Source: Aquisediminimonas sp031376385 (GTDB lineage Bacteria > Pseudomonadota > Alphaproteobacteria > Sphingomonadales > Sphingomonadaceae). Taken from it: DNA of 64,000 nt. The stretch's first letter is position 1. Each line of letters starts with the position of its first letter. The DNA lies in NCBI GenBank assembly GCA_031376385.1, contig JANMDQ010000023.1:186001-250000 (forward strand), in the 5' to 3' direction. Made by a program: the position numbers and the translations under genes. Of the stretch, positions 1 through 8,273 are shown piece after piece. The notes beneath the pieces were generated by a model. It was not told the origin of the DNA, made no database searches, and saw only the letters and a list, made by a program, of their open reading frames with translations.

Positions 1-3
1 TCC

Positions 4-1197
4 ATGCGCCGCGCAGCTATTGTCTCCCCCATTCGCACTGCCGTTGGCAAGTTTCAGGGCGCGCTGGCAGGCGTGACGGCGGGTGATCTGGGTGGGGTCA
101 TCATCAAGGCGCTGGTCGAACGCACGGGCATTGATGCAACGCGTGTGGACGATGTTGTCTTTGCCCAAGGCTATGGGAATGGAGAGGCGCCGTGCATTGC
201 GCGCTGGTCGCTGTTGCAGGCCGGATTGCCCGTCACAGTTCCGGGATATCAGCTTGACCGGCGCTGTGGATCCGGGCTGCAGGCGATCATCGATGCCGCC
301 ATGATGGTGCAAACCGGGACCGCTGACATGGTCATTGCGGGCGGCGTTGAGAGCATGTCGAACGTCGAACATTATTCAGTTGATCTGCGCAGAGGCGTGC
401 GCGCGGGCAATATTACCCTGCATGACCGGCTGACGCGGGGGCGCGTGATGTCTCAACCCGTGGAACGTTTCGGCGTCATCAGCGGGATGATTGAGACGGC
501 GGAAAATCTGGCCAAAGACTATGGCATCACGCGCGAGGAATGTGACGCCTATGCCGCGATGAGCCACGCCCGCGCCGCAGCGGCGTGGGCAGCAGGCAAA
601 TTTGACGATGAGCTGGTGCCCGTCACCATTCCGCAAAAGCGCGGTGAGTCGGTGATCTTCAATCATGACGAAGGCTACCGCGCCGACGCGACTGCGGAGT
701 CGCTTGCCAAGCTCCGTCCGCTTGAAGGCGGCGTGGTAACGGCGGGCAATGCCAGCCAGCAGAATGATGCCGCCGCCGCCTGTCTGGTAGTGGCGGAAGA
801 TAAGCTGGCGGAACTGGGGCTGGAACCGATGGCGTGGCTGCACAGCTGGGCGGCAGCGGGGTGTGAGCCATCACGCATGGGCATTGGCCCGGTACCCGCC
901 GTTGAACGCCTGTTCGCGCGCACGGGGTTGACTTGGGATGATATTGACTTGGTCGAACTCAACGAAGCCTTCGCGCCTCAGGTACTTGCGGTGCTCAAAG
1001 GATGGGGGTGGGATGATAGAGACCGGCTGAACGTCAATGGCTCTGGCATCTCATTGGGCCATCCGATTGGAGCCACTGGTGGTCGAATATTGGCAAACCT
1101 GCTGCGCGAGTTGCACCGGCGTGGAGGCCGTTACGGCTTGGAAACGATGTGCATTGGCGGTGGTCAGGGCATTGCCGCGGTCTTTAAGCGAGCCTAA
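4..1197 (+). CDS. Thiolase, acetyl-CoA C-acetyltransferase type
   Basis: A 397-residue thiolase, the usual length for this family, which joins or cleaves acyl-CoAs by a Claisen reaction in the cytoplasm. The acylated cysteine is in RRCGSGLQ (C88). The other conserved blocks are NEAFAPQ, GHPIGATGG (H353) and the second active cysteine in CIGGGQG (C383). Whether it works in beta-oxidation, acetoacetyl-CoA formation or aromatic degradation cannot be told from sequence, because no pathway partner is adjacent. The gene stands alone and its stop overlaps the stop of the convergent SRAP gene by a few bases. Confidence 0.9.
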   Translation: MRRAAIVSPIRTAVGKFQGALAGVTAGDLGGVIIKALVERTGIDATRVDDVVFAQGYGNGEAPCIARWSLLQAGLPVTVPGYQLDRRCGSGLQAIIDAAMMVQTGTADMVIAGGVESMSNVEHYSVDLRRGVRAGNITLHDRLTRGRVMSQPVERFGVISGMIETAENLAKDYGITREECDAYAAMSHARAAAAWAAGKFDDELVPVTIPQKRGESVIFNHDEGYRADATAESLAKLRPLEGGVVTAGNASQQNDAAAACLVVAEDKLAELGLEPMAWLHSWAAAGCEPSRMGIGPVPAVERLFARTGLTWDDIDLVELNEAFAPQVLAVLKGWGWDDRDRLNVNGSGISLGHPIGATGGRILANLLRELHRRGGRYGLETMCIGGGQGIAAVFKRA

Positions 1198-1775
1198 ACT
1201 GCCCCTTCACGTACCGTCATCAGCTGACTGGGAAACGGCGTAATAAGCCGCTGTGCATCCTTCCAATCCGCGCGCAGCCACATGTCATAATCTTCCGCAT
1301 GAAGGATGGCTGGCATTCCCTTATCATGAATCGGCTCCACCAGAGCATTCGGTTCCGTCACGATGAAGGCGAAATGGACCATATCCCCGGTGTCCCGCCA
1401 TATCCCGGCAAGGGCGAACAGTGGCTGAGACGGCAGCGAGAACCAGTGCTGCGTCTTTGCGCCTTTTTCGCCTGACCATTCCTGAAACTGCGTAACTGGC
1501 ACCAGACAGCGCAGCTCAGGATGGCGGAGTGTGCCGATCCAGAATGGGCTTTCAAGATTGCGGATGTTGGTGATGAGGCGATTACCATCGGCATTTGGCG
1601 GCGGCGGAAACCCCCAAAGTGCAGGCCTCAAATAACGCTGCCTCACCCCCGTCACAATTGGCCCAAACCGCGCAGGGGCCATATAACCACCGGGCCACGG
1701 GTCAGATCCGACGTCTGCATCCATCAGAAACCCAATTTGGTCGGCGGGGGCATCAATGCGGTAGTGGTTGCTCAT
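1194..1775 (-). CDS. SRAP (YedK/HMCES-like) family protein lacking Cys2
   Basis: A 193-residue SOS-response-associated peptidase-fold protein. The family seals abasic sites in single-stranded DNA by a covalent link through Cys2 exposed after Met1 removal. Family residues are visible: N70 and R72 in TNIRN, E99 in QFQEW and H150 in PIHDKGMP. The N-terminus, however, reads MSNHYRI, so residue 2 is Ser (codon AGC), where the family has Cys. No alternative start nearby gives a Cys at that place. It may bind DNA without cross-linking, or be decaying. It is divergent from recO across a short gap. Confidence 0.85.
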   Translation of the reverse strand: MSNHYRIDAPADQIGFLMDADVGSDPWPGGYMAPARFGPIVTGVRQRYLRPALWGFPPPPNADGNRLITNIRNLESPFWIGTLRHPELRCLVPVTQFQEWSGEKGAKTQHWFSLPSQPLFALAGIWRDTGDMVHFAFIVTEPNALVEPIHDKGMPAILHAEDYDMWLRADWKDAQRLITPFPSQLMTVREGAV

Positions 1776-1836
1776 TCCTATTAGAATGGCGCAGCGGCGC
1801 TATCGGTCAAGGGCTTTCCTGTGTATCTGCTCATCC

Positions 1837-2427
1837 ATGCACCTGACCGCCCCTGCCATCATCTGCGCCGTCCGCCCCCACGGGGAGCACGGGGCCATAG
1901 TGCGTGCGCTGACGGCGGATCACGGCCTGATGGCGGGCTATGTTCAGGGGGCAAAGTCCCGCACGTTGCGACCGATCCTCATTGCCGGAAATGAAATACG
2001 CGGTGATTGGCGCGCGCGCGTGGCTTCGCAACTCGCCTCGCTGTCGATCGAACCCATTCACAGCCGCGCGCATCTCTTGACCGAACCACTTGCCAGCGCC
2101 GCGATGGAATGGGCAACGGCGCTCACAGCAGCGACTCTGCCAGAAGAACATCGCTATCCCAATTTGCATTCTGCACTGGGGGGACTGCTTTCGGCCATTG
2201 AACATGCACCTGCTGCGCGTGGATGGGCTGGAGCCTTGGCGCGCTATGAGGAATTGCTCATCACTGAACTGGGTTACGGAGAAACGGTGGCTAACGGCAC
2301 TGAAGCCGCAGCCGCCATGATCCGAAACCGCGAACGTCTGGTCGCCCAGTTGCTCGGCGATCATCACCGCGACGTGATGGCCGCGCGGGAGCGTCTGGTG
2401 GAAAGGCTCAAGCGCGCAGTTGCATAA
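1837..2427 (+). CDS. recO: DNA repair protein RecO
   Basis: RecO helps RecR load RecA onto SSB-coated DNA during recombinational repair. The protein begins MHLTAPAIICAVRPHGEH and continues with VRALTADHGLMAGYVQGAK, the typical RecO OB-fold start, followed by a helical C-terminal region. The open frame extends upstream to 1768, but the extension looks unlike RecO, so ATG 1837 is preferred. That gives 196 residues, shorter than the E. coli protein (about 240), as is common in sphingomonads. It lies next to the divergent SRAP gene, so two single-strand-repair proteins are neighbours. Confidence 0.85.
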   Translation: MHLTAPAIICAVRPHGEHGAIVRALTADHGLMAGYVQGAKSRTLRPILIAGNEIRGDWRARVASQLASLSIEPIHSRAHLLTEPLASAAMEWATALTAATLPEEHRYPNLHSALGGLLSAIEHAPAARGWAGALARYEELLITELGYGETVANGTEAAAAMIRNRERLVAQLLGDHHRDVMAARERLVERLKRAVA

Positions 2428-2455
2428 GCAGGATGGGTTCGGCAATGAACGCCCT

Positions 2456-2555
2456 CACCGTTCGGACTGAGCCTGTCGAAGTCCTCCCTTTCTTTCGATC
2501 ATCTGCACGACGAAAAAAGGAAGGGAAGGCTTCGACAGGCTCAGCCCGAACGGTG
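2456..2555. repeat. Palindromic intergenic repeat (GAGCCTGTCGAAG family)
   Basis: Two arms of about 35 bases, 2456-2490 and 2521-2555, are inverted copies with about three mismatches, separated by 30 bases. The core GAGCCTGTCGAAG with a flanking CCGTTCGG is a type I recall as dispersed in sphingomonad genomes. As RNA it would fold into a long hairpin between recO and leuB. There is no U-tract after it, so it is not a standard terminator. Confidence 0.75.
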
Positions 2556-2588
2556 GTTTGATACTTTTGCACACGAAAGACCCCCTCT

Positions 2589-3635
2589 ATGCTCATAGCC
2601 CTCCTCCCCGGTGACGGAATTGGCCCCGAAGTGGTGGCAGAGGCCAAGCGCGTGCTGGACGCTTTGGGGCTGCACGGGCTGACTTATGAAACGGCACTCG
2701 TTGGCGGCGCAGCTTACAAGGCGACTGGCCATCCCCTTCCGTCCGAGACGCTCGATCTGGCCAAGCGCGCGGAAGCGATCCTGTTCGGCGCGGTGGGTGA
2801 TCCCGATTGTGACGGGTTTGAGCGGCATTTGCGGCCTGAACAGGCCATCCTCGGCTTGCGCAAAGAACTCGCGCTCTTTGCCAACTTACGACCAGCCAAA
2901 CTCTTCCCTGAACTCGCCGATGCATCCGCTCTGCGCCCTGAAGTTGCCTTTCAAATCGATATGGTCATCATCCGCGAACTCAACGGCGACGTCTATTTTG
3001 GTGAGAAGGGCATTCGCACCACGGCGTTGGGCCTGCGCGAAGGGTATGACATCATGTCTTACAATGAAGACGAAGTCCGCCGCATTGCCCGCGTCGGGTT
3101 TGAAACAGCCATGGCACGCGGACGCAAACTCTGTTCGGTTGATAAGGCCAATGTGCTGGAAACATCGCAATTATGGCGTGATGTGGTGATTGAGACATCG
3201 GCTGACTATCCCGAAGTCGCGCTGTCACACATGTATGTTGATAATGCCGCGATGCAGCTGGTCCGTAATCCGGGGCAATTTGATGTGATGGTTACGGGCA
3301 ACCTGTTCGGCGATATCCTGTCTGATCAGGCCAGCATGTGTGCAGGCTCCATCGGGATGCTGCCGTCTGCTTCACTCGATGCCAATCAGAAAGGCCTGTA
3401 TGAGCCTATCCACGGGTCGGCCCCTGATATCGCGGGCCAGGGCAAGGCCAATCCGCTGGCGACGATCCTATCCGCCGCGATGATGCTGCGCTATTCACTG
3501 CGCCAACCAGACGCCGCTGACCGGATTGAAGCCGCAGTCGCCAAAGCACTGGCGAGCGGGGCGCGGTCCCCTGATCTGGGGGGAACGATGACCACGAGCG
3601 CGATGGGCGACGCCGTGCTGGAGGCCCTGGCATGA
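2589..3635 (+). CDS. leuB: 3-isopropylmalate dehydrogenase
   Basis: LeuB (348 residues, normal length) oxidises and decarboxylates 3-isopropylmalate with NAD in leucine synthesis. Visible blocks are the start LLPGDGIGPEV, the substrate loop LRKELALFANLRPAK, the family signature around NLFGDILSDQASM, and the NAD-binding EPIHGSAPDIAG near the C-terminus. leuC and leuD are not in the window. The stop overlaps the start of the next gene by four bases (ATGA), so the two are probably translated together. Confidence 0.95.
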   Translation: MLIALLPGDGIGPEVVAEAKRVLDALGLHGLTYETALVGGAAYKATGHPLPSETLDLAKRAEAILFGAVGDPDCDGFERHLRPEQAILGLRKELALFANLRPAKLFPELADASALRPEVAFQIDMVIIRELNGDVYFGEKGIRTTALGLREGYDIMSYNEDEVRRIARVGFETAMARGRKLCSVDKANVLETSQLWRDVVIETSADYPEVALSHMYVDNAAMQLVRNPGQFDVMVTGNLFGDILSDQASMCAGSIGMLPSASLDANQKGLYEPIHGSAPDIAGQGKANPLATILSAAMMLRYSLRQPDAADRIEAAVAKALASGARSPDLGGTMTTSAMGDAVLEALA

Positions 3636-4603
3636 CCTTCACCCTGGAAGACCTACGCGCGGGCGCACAGCGTGTGTATCAGGAAATGCCGCCAACGCCA
3701 CAATATGCCTGGCCTCTGCTGGCCCAGCGGATTGGCGCAGAGGTGTGGGTGAAACATGAGAATCACACCCCGACCGGCGCGTTCAAAGTGCGGGGCGGCA
3801 TCACCTTTATCGATTGGGTGAAAGCGCAGCATCCTGAGATGAGGGGCATCATCACAGCTACACGCGGCAATCACGGCCAATCGCAAGCCCGCGCCGCCAG
3901 ATCCGCCGGGCTAAACGCTGTGATCGTTGTGCCGCGCGGAAATGCACTGGAAAAAAACGCTGCCATGCGGGGCTTTGGCGCAGAGCTGATCGAGCGCGGC
4001 GATGATTTTGACGAAGCCCGGATTGAGGCCATGCGTCTGGCGGACACGCGGGGTCTGTTCATGGTCCCGGCCTTTCACCCTGAACTGGTGCGCGGTGTTG
4101 CGTCCTACGCGCTAGAGCTGTTCGATGCGGCAGGGGAACTGGACGCAGTCTATGTGCCGATTGGCTGCGGATCGGGCATTTGCAGTGTCATTACTGCACG
4201 CGATGCGCTGGGCCTGAAGACGAAAGTGGTTGGCGTCGTGGCCGAAGGGGCGATGGCGGCCAAACTCTCATTCGAGGCTGGTTATTTGGTCGAAACCAAC
4301 CAGGCCCGCAGTTTTGCCGATGGTGTGGCCGTTCGCGTGCCGGTGCAATCTGCCTTCAATATCTACTCCAAAGGCGCGGACCGCATTATCGCCGTCAGTG
4401 ACGATTTGATTGCAGAGGCGATACGCATTCTTTGGCAGGACACCCATAATCTGGCCGAAGGTGCGGGTGCTGTGTCGATGGCCGGGCTGCTGTCCGAACA
4501 GGCGCAAATGACGGGTAAGCGGGTTGGCATCATCCTGTGCGGTGGCAATATGGATCAAGCGATGACAGCCACGGTGCTGGCTGGGGGAACGCCCACTGTC
4601 TGA
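3632..4603 (+). CDS. Threonine dehydratase-like PLP enzyme (fold type II)
   Basis: A 323-residue pyridoxal-phosphate enzyme of the threonine ammonia-lyase/serine racemase group. The PLP lysine is in TGAFKVRGG (K52), the substrate-phosphate loop is TRGNHGQS and the glycine loop holding the PLP phosphate is GCGSGI. There is no C-terminal ACT domain, so it is the short form without isoleucine feedback. Probable activities are threonine or serine deamination, or serine racemisation. It is coupled to leuB by a 4-base overlap, which suggests a branched-chain amino acid role. Confidence 0.85.
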   Translation: MTFTLEDLRAGAQRVYQEMPPTPQYAWPLLAQRIGAEVWVKHENHTPTGAFKVRGGITFIDWVKAQHPEMRGIITATRGNHGQSQARAARSAGLNAVIVVPRGNALEKNAAMRGFGAELIERGDDFDEARIEAMRLADTRGLFMVPAFHPELVRGVASYALELFDAAGELDAVYVPIGCGSGICSVITARDALGLKTKVVGVVAEGAMAAKLSFEAGYLVETNQARSFADGVAVRVPVQSAFNIYSKGADRIIAVSDDLIAEAIRILWQDTHNLAEGAGAVSMAGLLSEQAQMTGKRVGIILCGGNMDQAMTATVLAGGTPTV

Positions 4604-5936
4604 TGTCATCATCATCGGTGCGGGCTTTTCCGGCCTGATCGCAGCTCACCGGCTGCGTGCTGCGGGCAAATCAGTGGTGGTGCTGGAGGCACGGGACCGG
4701 CCCGGCGGGCGGGTGAAAGCCGGGGACATCGCCGGCACGCGTATCGATCTGGGCGGGATGTGGGTGGGAAGGGACCAGACGCGATTGCTCCGCCTAATCG
4801 AAGCTCAGGGCCTCACGGCTTACCCGACATGGCTTGAGGGGCGCGCGGTCATCGAGTTCATGGGAAGGCAAGTCCTGTGCCCGCGCGAAGATTTTGCCCC
4901 TGCCCTGCCGCTGATCCCTAAGCTGGAATATGCACTGCTGGAACGCCGGATCAAAGCGCTGATCGCCTCAATCGATCTGGCTGACCCTGCTGCTTCACCA
5001 GGGGCTGTTCAACTCGACAGCCTGTCCTTGGGCGAATGGATGCGCCGCCATGTCCGCACCAAGGGCCTGGCGCTCATCCTGACGCTGATCACCAGGTCAG
5101 TCTTTTGCGCGGAGCCTGACGATCTTTCGTTCCTCCACTGGTTGTTTTACATGAAAGCAGGCGGCGGGTTCGACAGTCTGATTTCAGCAGAAGCCGGCGG
5201 CGCGCAGCATTTGATGGTGGCAGGCGGATTGCACCAGGTGGCACAGCGGTTGGCGGGCGATCTGGGTGACGCCATCCACTACAGCCAGCCAGTGCATGCC
5301 GTTGACCAGGCGGAGACGGGCGTGCGCGTGACAACCGCGAAAAGCACCTACAGCGCCAACCGAGTCATAGTGGCCATTGCCCCGCCGCTGGCCAATGCCA
5401 TCGCATTCAGTCCAGCTCTCTCCCATGCCCGCGATGCTTTGCACCAGCGGATGCCGATGGGGTCAGTGATCAAATGTTGGGTGGCCTATGATCGGCCCTT
5501 TTGGCGTGATGCGGGGCTCAATGGCTTTCTGTCGAGCGATGTCAGCGGGTTCAGCCCCGCCTTTGACGTTTCACCCCTAGAGGGGCCTGGCCTGATCGCA
5601 GGATTTTTTGATGCGATTGAGGCCACGCACTGGTCGCCGCGATCAGAGGCTGAGCGCCGCGCGGAAGTCATTTCGCTCCTCACCCGCTCGCTTGGCCCCA
5701 AAGCCAGCGCACCGCTTGCCTATGTCGAACAGGATTGGACCACTGAAGGCTGGTCGCGCGGCTGCTACGCCGCTTATGCCCCGCCCGGCATCTGGACGCG
5801 TTTTGGATCAGCCCTGCGCGCACCCACAGGCCGCATCCACTGGGCCGGAACAGAAACCGCAACGCGCTGGACCGGCTATGTCGAAGGGGCTCTGGAGGCA
5901 GGCGAGCGGGTGGCGAGTGAAATCCTAGAGTGCTGA
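4596..5936 (+). CDS. Flavin monoamine oxidase family protein (probable CTG start)
   Basis: An FAD amine oxidase of about 446 residues. The Rossmann start (S)DVIIIGAGFSGL with GxGxxG, the EARDRPGGRV segment and the C-terminal WAGTETATRWTGYVEGA FAD-binding motif are all clear. The glycine motif lies upstream of the first GTG at 4674, and no ATG, GTG or TTG codon precedes it in frame before the stop at 4563. CTG 4596 sits 7 bases after a GGGGGA Shine-Dalgarno sequence and overlaps the end of the upstream gene by 8 bases, so it is the best start. The substrate amine is unknown. The gene ends convergent with vapC. Confidence 0.85.
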   Translation: MSDVIIIGAGFSGLIAAHRLRAAGKSVVVLEARDRPGGRVKAGDIAGTRIDLGGMWVGRDQTRLLRLIEAQGLTAYPTWLEGRAVIEFMGRQVLCPREDFAPALPLIPKLEYALLERRIKALIASIDLADPAASPGAVQLDSLSLGEWMRRHVRTKGLALILTLITRSVFCAEPDDLSFLHWLFYMKAGGGFDSLISAEAGGAQHLMVAGGLHQVAQRLAGDLGDAIHYSQPVHAVDQAETGVRVTTAKSTYSANRVIVAIAPPLANAIAFSPALSHARDALHQRMPMGSVIKCWVAYDRPFWRDAGLNGFLSSDVSGFSPAFDVSPLEGPGLIAGFFDAIEATHWSPRSEAERRAEVISLLTRSLGPKASAPLAYVEQDWTTEGWSRGCYAAYAPPGIWTRFGSALRAPTGRIHWAGTETATRWTGYVEGALEAGERVASEILEC

Positions 5937-6320
5937 GACCGCATCGGTCTGCGCGAAATCATTGCCTTTGAATAACAGCGGCTCACCCCTGTCCTTCGCC
6001 AAGGCATAAGCAAAACAATCCCCAAAATTCAGCTGCGCCGGATGTCCGCTGCCTTTGCCGAAACTTTGATGTGCTTCTATCGCCCGCCAAGCCTGGCCTT
6101 CATCAAACGGGATCACATCAATGCTGAAGCTGGAAATAAGGTCTTTAAGCTGTTCGCGGAGCTGAGCATCGTCAGCGCGATTTGTCACGACGCCAGCCTC
6201 CAGCAAACTGGCCGCAGATATCGACAGCGAAGGTCGCGCGGTGGCAATCGCATTCAAATAGCGATCAAAGCCAACCTCTTGGCGGAGAATTGCGATGATG
6301 ACGGACGTATCAACGATCAT
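5925..6320 (-). CDS. vapC: PIN-domain toxin VapC
   Basis: A 131-residue PIN-fold ribonuclease toxin. The acidic active-site residues are seen in MIVDTS (D4), in ASLLEAG, in FGDCFAYA and in KGNDFAQTD. VapC toxins cleave tRNA or rRNA when freed from antitoxin. The start overlaps the vapB stop by 4 bases, the normal antitoxin-first order. Its 3' end overlaps the amine oxidase by 12 bases, convergent. Confidence 0.9.
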   Translation of the reverse strand: MIVDTSVIIAILRQEVGFDRYLNAIATARPSLSISAASLLEAGVVTNRADDAQLREQLKDLISSFSIDVIPFDEGQAWRAIEAHQSFGKGSGHPAQLNFGDCFAYALAKDRGEPLLFKGNDFAQTDAVSAL

Positions 6321-6565
6321 TTGGGCAGACCGTGACTATCATAAAGATCTCCATCATAATCCCAATCAAGGAATGCGGGATCTAGCCGATCCTTATTTTC
6401 TGCGCCGATTCGGGTCCATTTTATGACCAGCTCGTCTTTGGTCAGTGTCCGCTTTTCACGCTTCAACACATCAGTAACAGCTTGAGTTACGCTTTTGCCG
6501 GACCGTTTTGCGATGAAGTGGGCCAGATCATAAGCTTCATCGCTTTTGATGTTCAAATTACGCAT
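6317..6565 (-). CDS. vapB: VapB-type antitoxin (PSK/Rv0623-like)
   Basis: An 82-residue antitoxin. The N-terminal part, starting MRNLNIKSDEAYDLAHFIA, resembles the ribbon-helix-helix DNA-binding part of Rv0623-family VapB. It is followed by a helix (TVTQAV-like segment) and a C-terminal toxin-wrapping tail rich in Asp and Trp (LDWDYDGDLYD). It probably represses its own promoter with VapC. It is divergent from metZ across 101 bases. Confidence 0.85.
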   Translation of the reverse strand: MRNLNIKSDEAYDLAHFIAKRSGKSVTQAVTDVLKREKRTLTKDELVIKWTRIGAENKDRLDPAFLDWDYDGDLYDSHGLPK

Positions 6566-6666
6566 CTGCTATTCCTTTCTGCCTCAGCATAGCAGAACGT
6601 CTGCACGACAGCAATTGCGCGCTTATCGGTTGACCTGCCCCCCTCCCGCACGGCAAAGCAACCAAC

Positions 6667-7875
6667 ATGAAAAAAGATACCGGTCTCAATCGCGCGATAA
6701 CGTCCCAGTGGCAGCCTGCCACGCAGGCGGTGCGCGGCGGCACGTGGCGGTCTGAACACGGCGAGACGTCTGAAGCTTTGTTCCTGTCATCGGGCTATAC
6801 CTATGATGATGCAGAGACTCCGGCGGCACGCTTTGCGGGCGATGAAACGGGAATGACCTATTCCCGCCTTCAAAACCCGACCATCGCTATGCTGGAGGAA
6901 CGCATTGCCCTGATGGAAGGGGCAGAGGCCTGCCGCACCCAAGCCACAGGCATGGCTGCGATGACGGCGGCGCTTCTGTGCCAGTTGCAAATGGGAGATC
7001 ATGTCGTCGCGGCGCGCGCGGCGTTCGGATCATGTCGTTGGCTGACGGACACCCTGCTTCCCAAATTCGGGATTGAAACGACCACCATTGACAGCCGAAA
7101 CAATGAAGCGTGGGAAGCCGCGATCCGGCCCAACACAAAAGTTTTTTTCTTTGAAACGCCGGCCAACCCGACGATGGATATTGTCGATCTAACCTACGTC
7201 TGTGCGCTCGCGAAAGCGCATGGTATCACCACTGTGGTTGACAATGCGTTTGCCACGACGGCGCTACAACGCCCGATGGAATTTGGTGCAGATGTGATCG
7301 CTTACTCCGCGACCAAGTTGATGGAAGGGCAAGGCCGCGTTCTAGCAGGGGCAGTCTGCGGATCGCACGAGTTTATCAACGACAAGCTATTGCCATTTCA
7401 GCGCAATACTGGCCCCAACCTCTCCCCTTTCAACGCATGGGTGGTCCACAAGGGGTTGGAAACACTAGATTTACGGGCCAAAAGGCAGTCAGAGAACGCG
7501 TTAAAGGTCGGCACTTTCCTGCAAGACCGGGTGATGACCATGCTTCACCCCGGCCTACCCAGCCACCCGCAACATAACTTGGCGATGAGCCAGATGGATG
7601 CGTGCGGTCCGATCTTCTCCTTCATAGTGGACGGCGGTCGCACGCAAGCGCACAAGCTACTCAATGGTCTTCAACTCATTGATATATCAAACAATATTGG
7701 CGATGCGCGTAGCCTGATGTGCCATCCTGCCTCCACCACTCATCACAGCGTCGGCACTGAAGCACGCGAGGCGATGGGCGTTGTTGAAGGAATGATCCGC
7801 ATTAATGTTGGCCTGGAAGACCCCATTGATCTTATCGCTGATCTAGATCGAGCTTTGAAAGGCGCTGGCCTATGA
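6667..7875 (+). CDS. metZ: O-succinylhomoserine sulfhydrylase
   Basis: A Cys/Met-metabolism PLP enzyme of 402 residues, making homocysteine from O-succinylhomoserine and sulfide in methionine synthesis. The PLP lysine is in YSATKLMEGQGR (K217), and other family signatures are SSGYTYDDAE, ETPANPTMDI and VDNAFATTALQRP. MetZ is preferred over MetB or O-acetylhomoserine enzymes from overall resemblance to alphaproteobacterial MetZ. The stop overlaps the apaG start by 4 bases. I looked for a SAM-II riboswitch in the 101-base leader and found no convincing match. Confidence 0.9.
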   Translation: MKKDTGLNRAITSQWQPATQAVRGGTWRSEHGETSEALFLSSGYTYDDAETPAARFAGDETGMTYSRLQNPTIAMLEERIALMEGAEACRTQATGMAAMTAALLCQLQMGDHVVAARAAFGSCRWLTDTLLPKFGIETTTIDSRNNEAWEAAIRPNTKVFFFETPANPTMDIVDLTYVCALAKAHGITTVVDNAFATTALQRPMEFGADVIAYSATKLMEGQGRVLAGAVCGSHEFINDKLLPFQRNTGPNLSPFNAWVVHKGLETLDLRAKRQSENALKVGTFLQDRVMTMLHPGLPSHPQHNLAMSQMDACGPIFSFIVDGGRTQAHKLLNGLQLIDISNNIGDARSLMCHPASTTHHSVGTEAREAMGVVEGMIRINVGLEDPIDLIADLDRALKGAGL

Positions 7876-8273
7876 TGGGGGCTTTCTTTCCTTATTCGGC
7901 CACTACTGACGGCTTCACCGTCCGTGTCGCAGTCAGTTATATGCCGGACCAATCGGAGCCGGGAAATGACCGGTGGTTTTGGGCCTATCATATCCGCATT
8001 GAAAATCACGGCGATCAAACCGCACAATTGCTAACGCGGCACTGGGAAATCACTGATTCGCGTGGGGCCAAAAGCATCATCGACGGGGAAGGAGTGGTGG
8101 GCGATCAACCAGTAATCCACCCTGGTGGATCTTATGACTATGTCTCTGGCTGCCCGTTAATGACGTCAACAGGAAACATGGTCGGAAGCTACCAGATGAT
8201 GGGCGAAGATGGTGCGCACTTTGACGTTGCTGTGCCTCGTTTCGCGCTGCATGCGGACGGCGTAAAAGGGTGA
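7872..8273 (+). CDS. apaG: ApaG family protein
   Basis: A 133-residue single-domain fibronectin-III-like ApaG protein, of normal length. It has the family sequence WAYHIRIENHGDQTAQLLTRHW followed, after a gap, by GEGVVGDQPVIHPGG. E. coli apaG mutants affect cobalt resistance and diadenosine tetraphosphate levels, but the biochemical role is not settled. It is coupled by 4-base overlaps to metZ before it and to the LysR gene after it, so the three form one operon. Confidence 0.92.
   Translation: MMGAFFPYSATTDGFTVRVAVSYMPDQSEPGNDRWFWAYHIRIENHGDQTAQLLTRHWEITDSRGAKSIIDGEGVVGDQPVIHPGGSYDYVSGCPLMTSTGNMVGSYQMMGEDGAHFDVAVPRFALHADGVKG

Noticed and set aside
6566..6666. A SAM riboswitch upstream of metZ.
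   Set aside because: SAM-II elements are expected before metZ in alphaproteobacteria, but the stem and GCUAAA-type core could not be found in this short leader.
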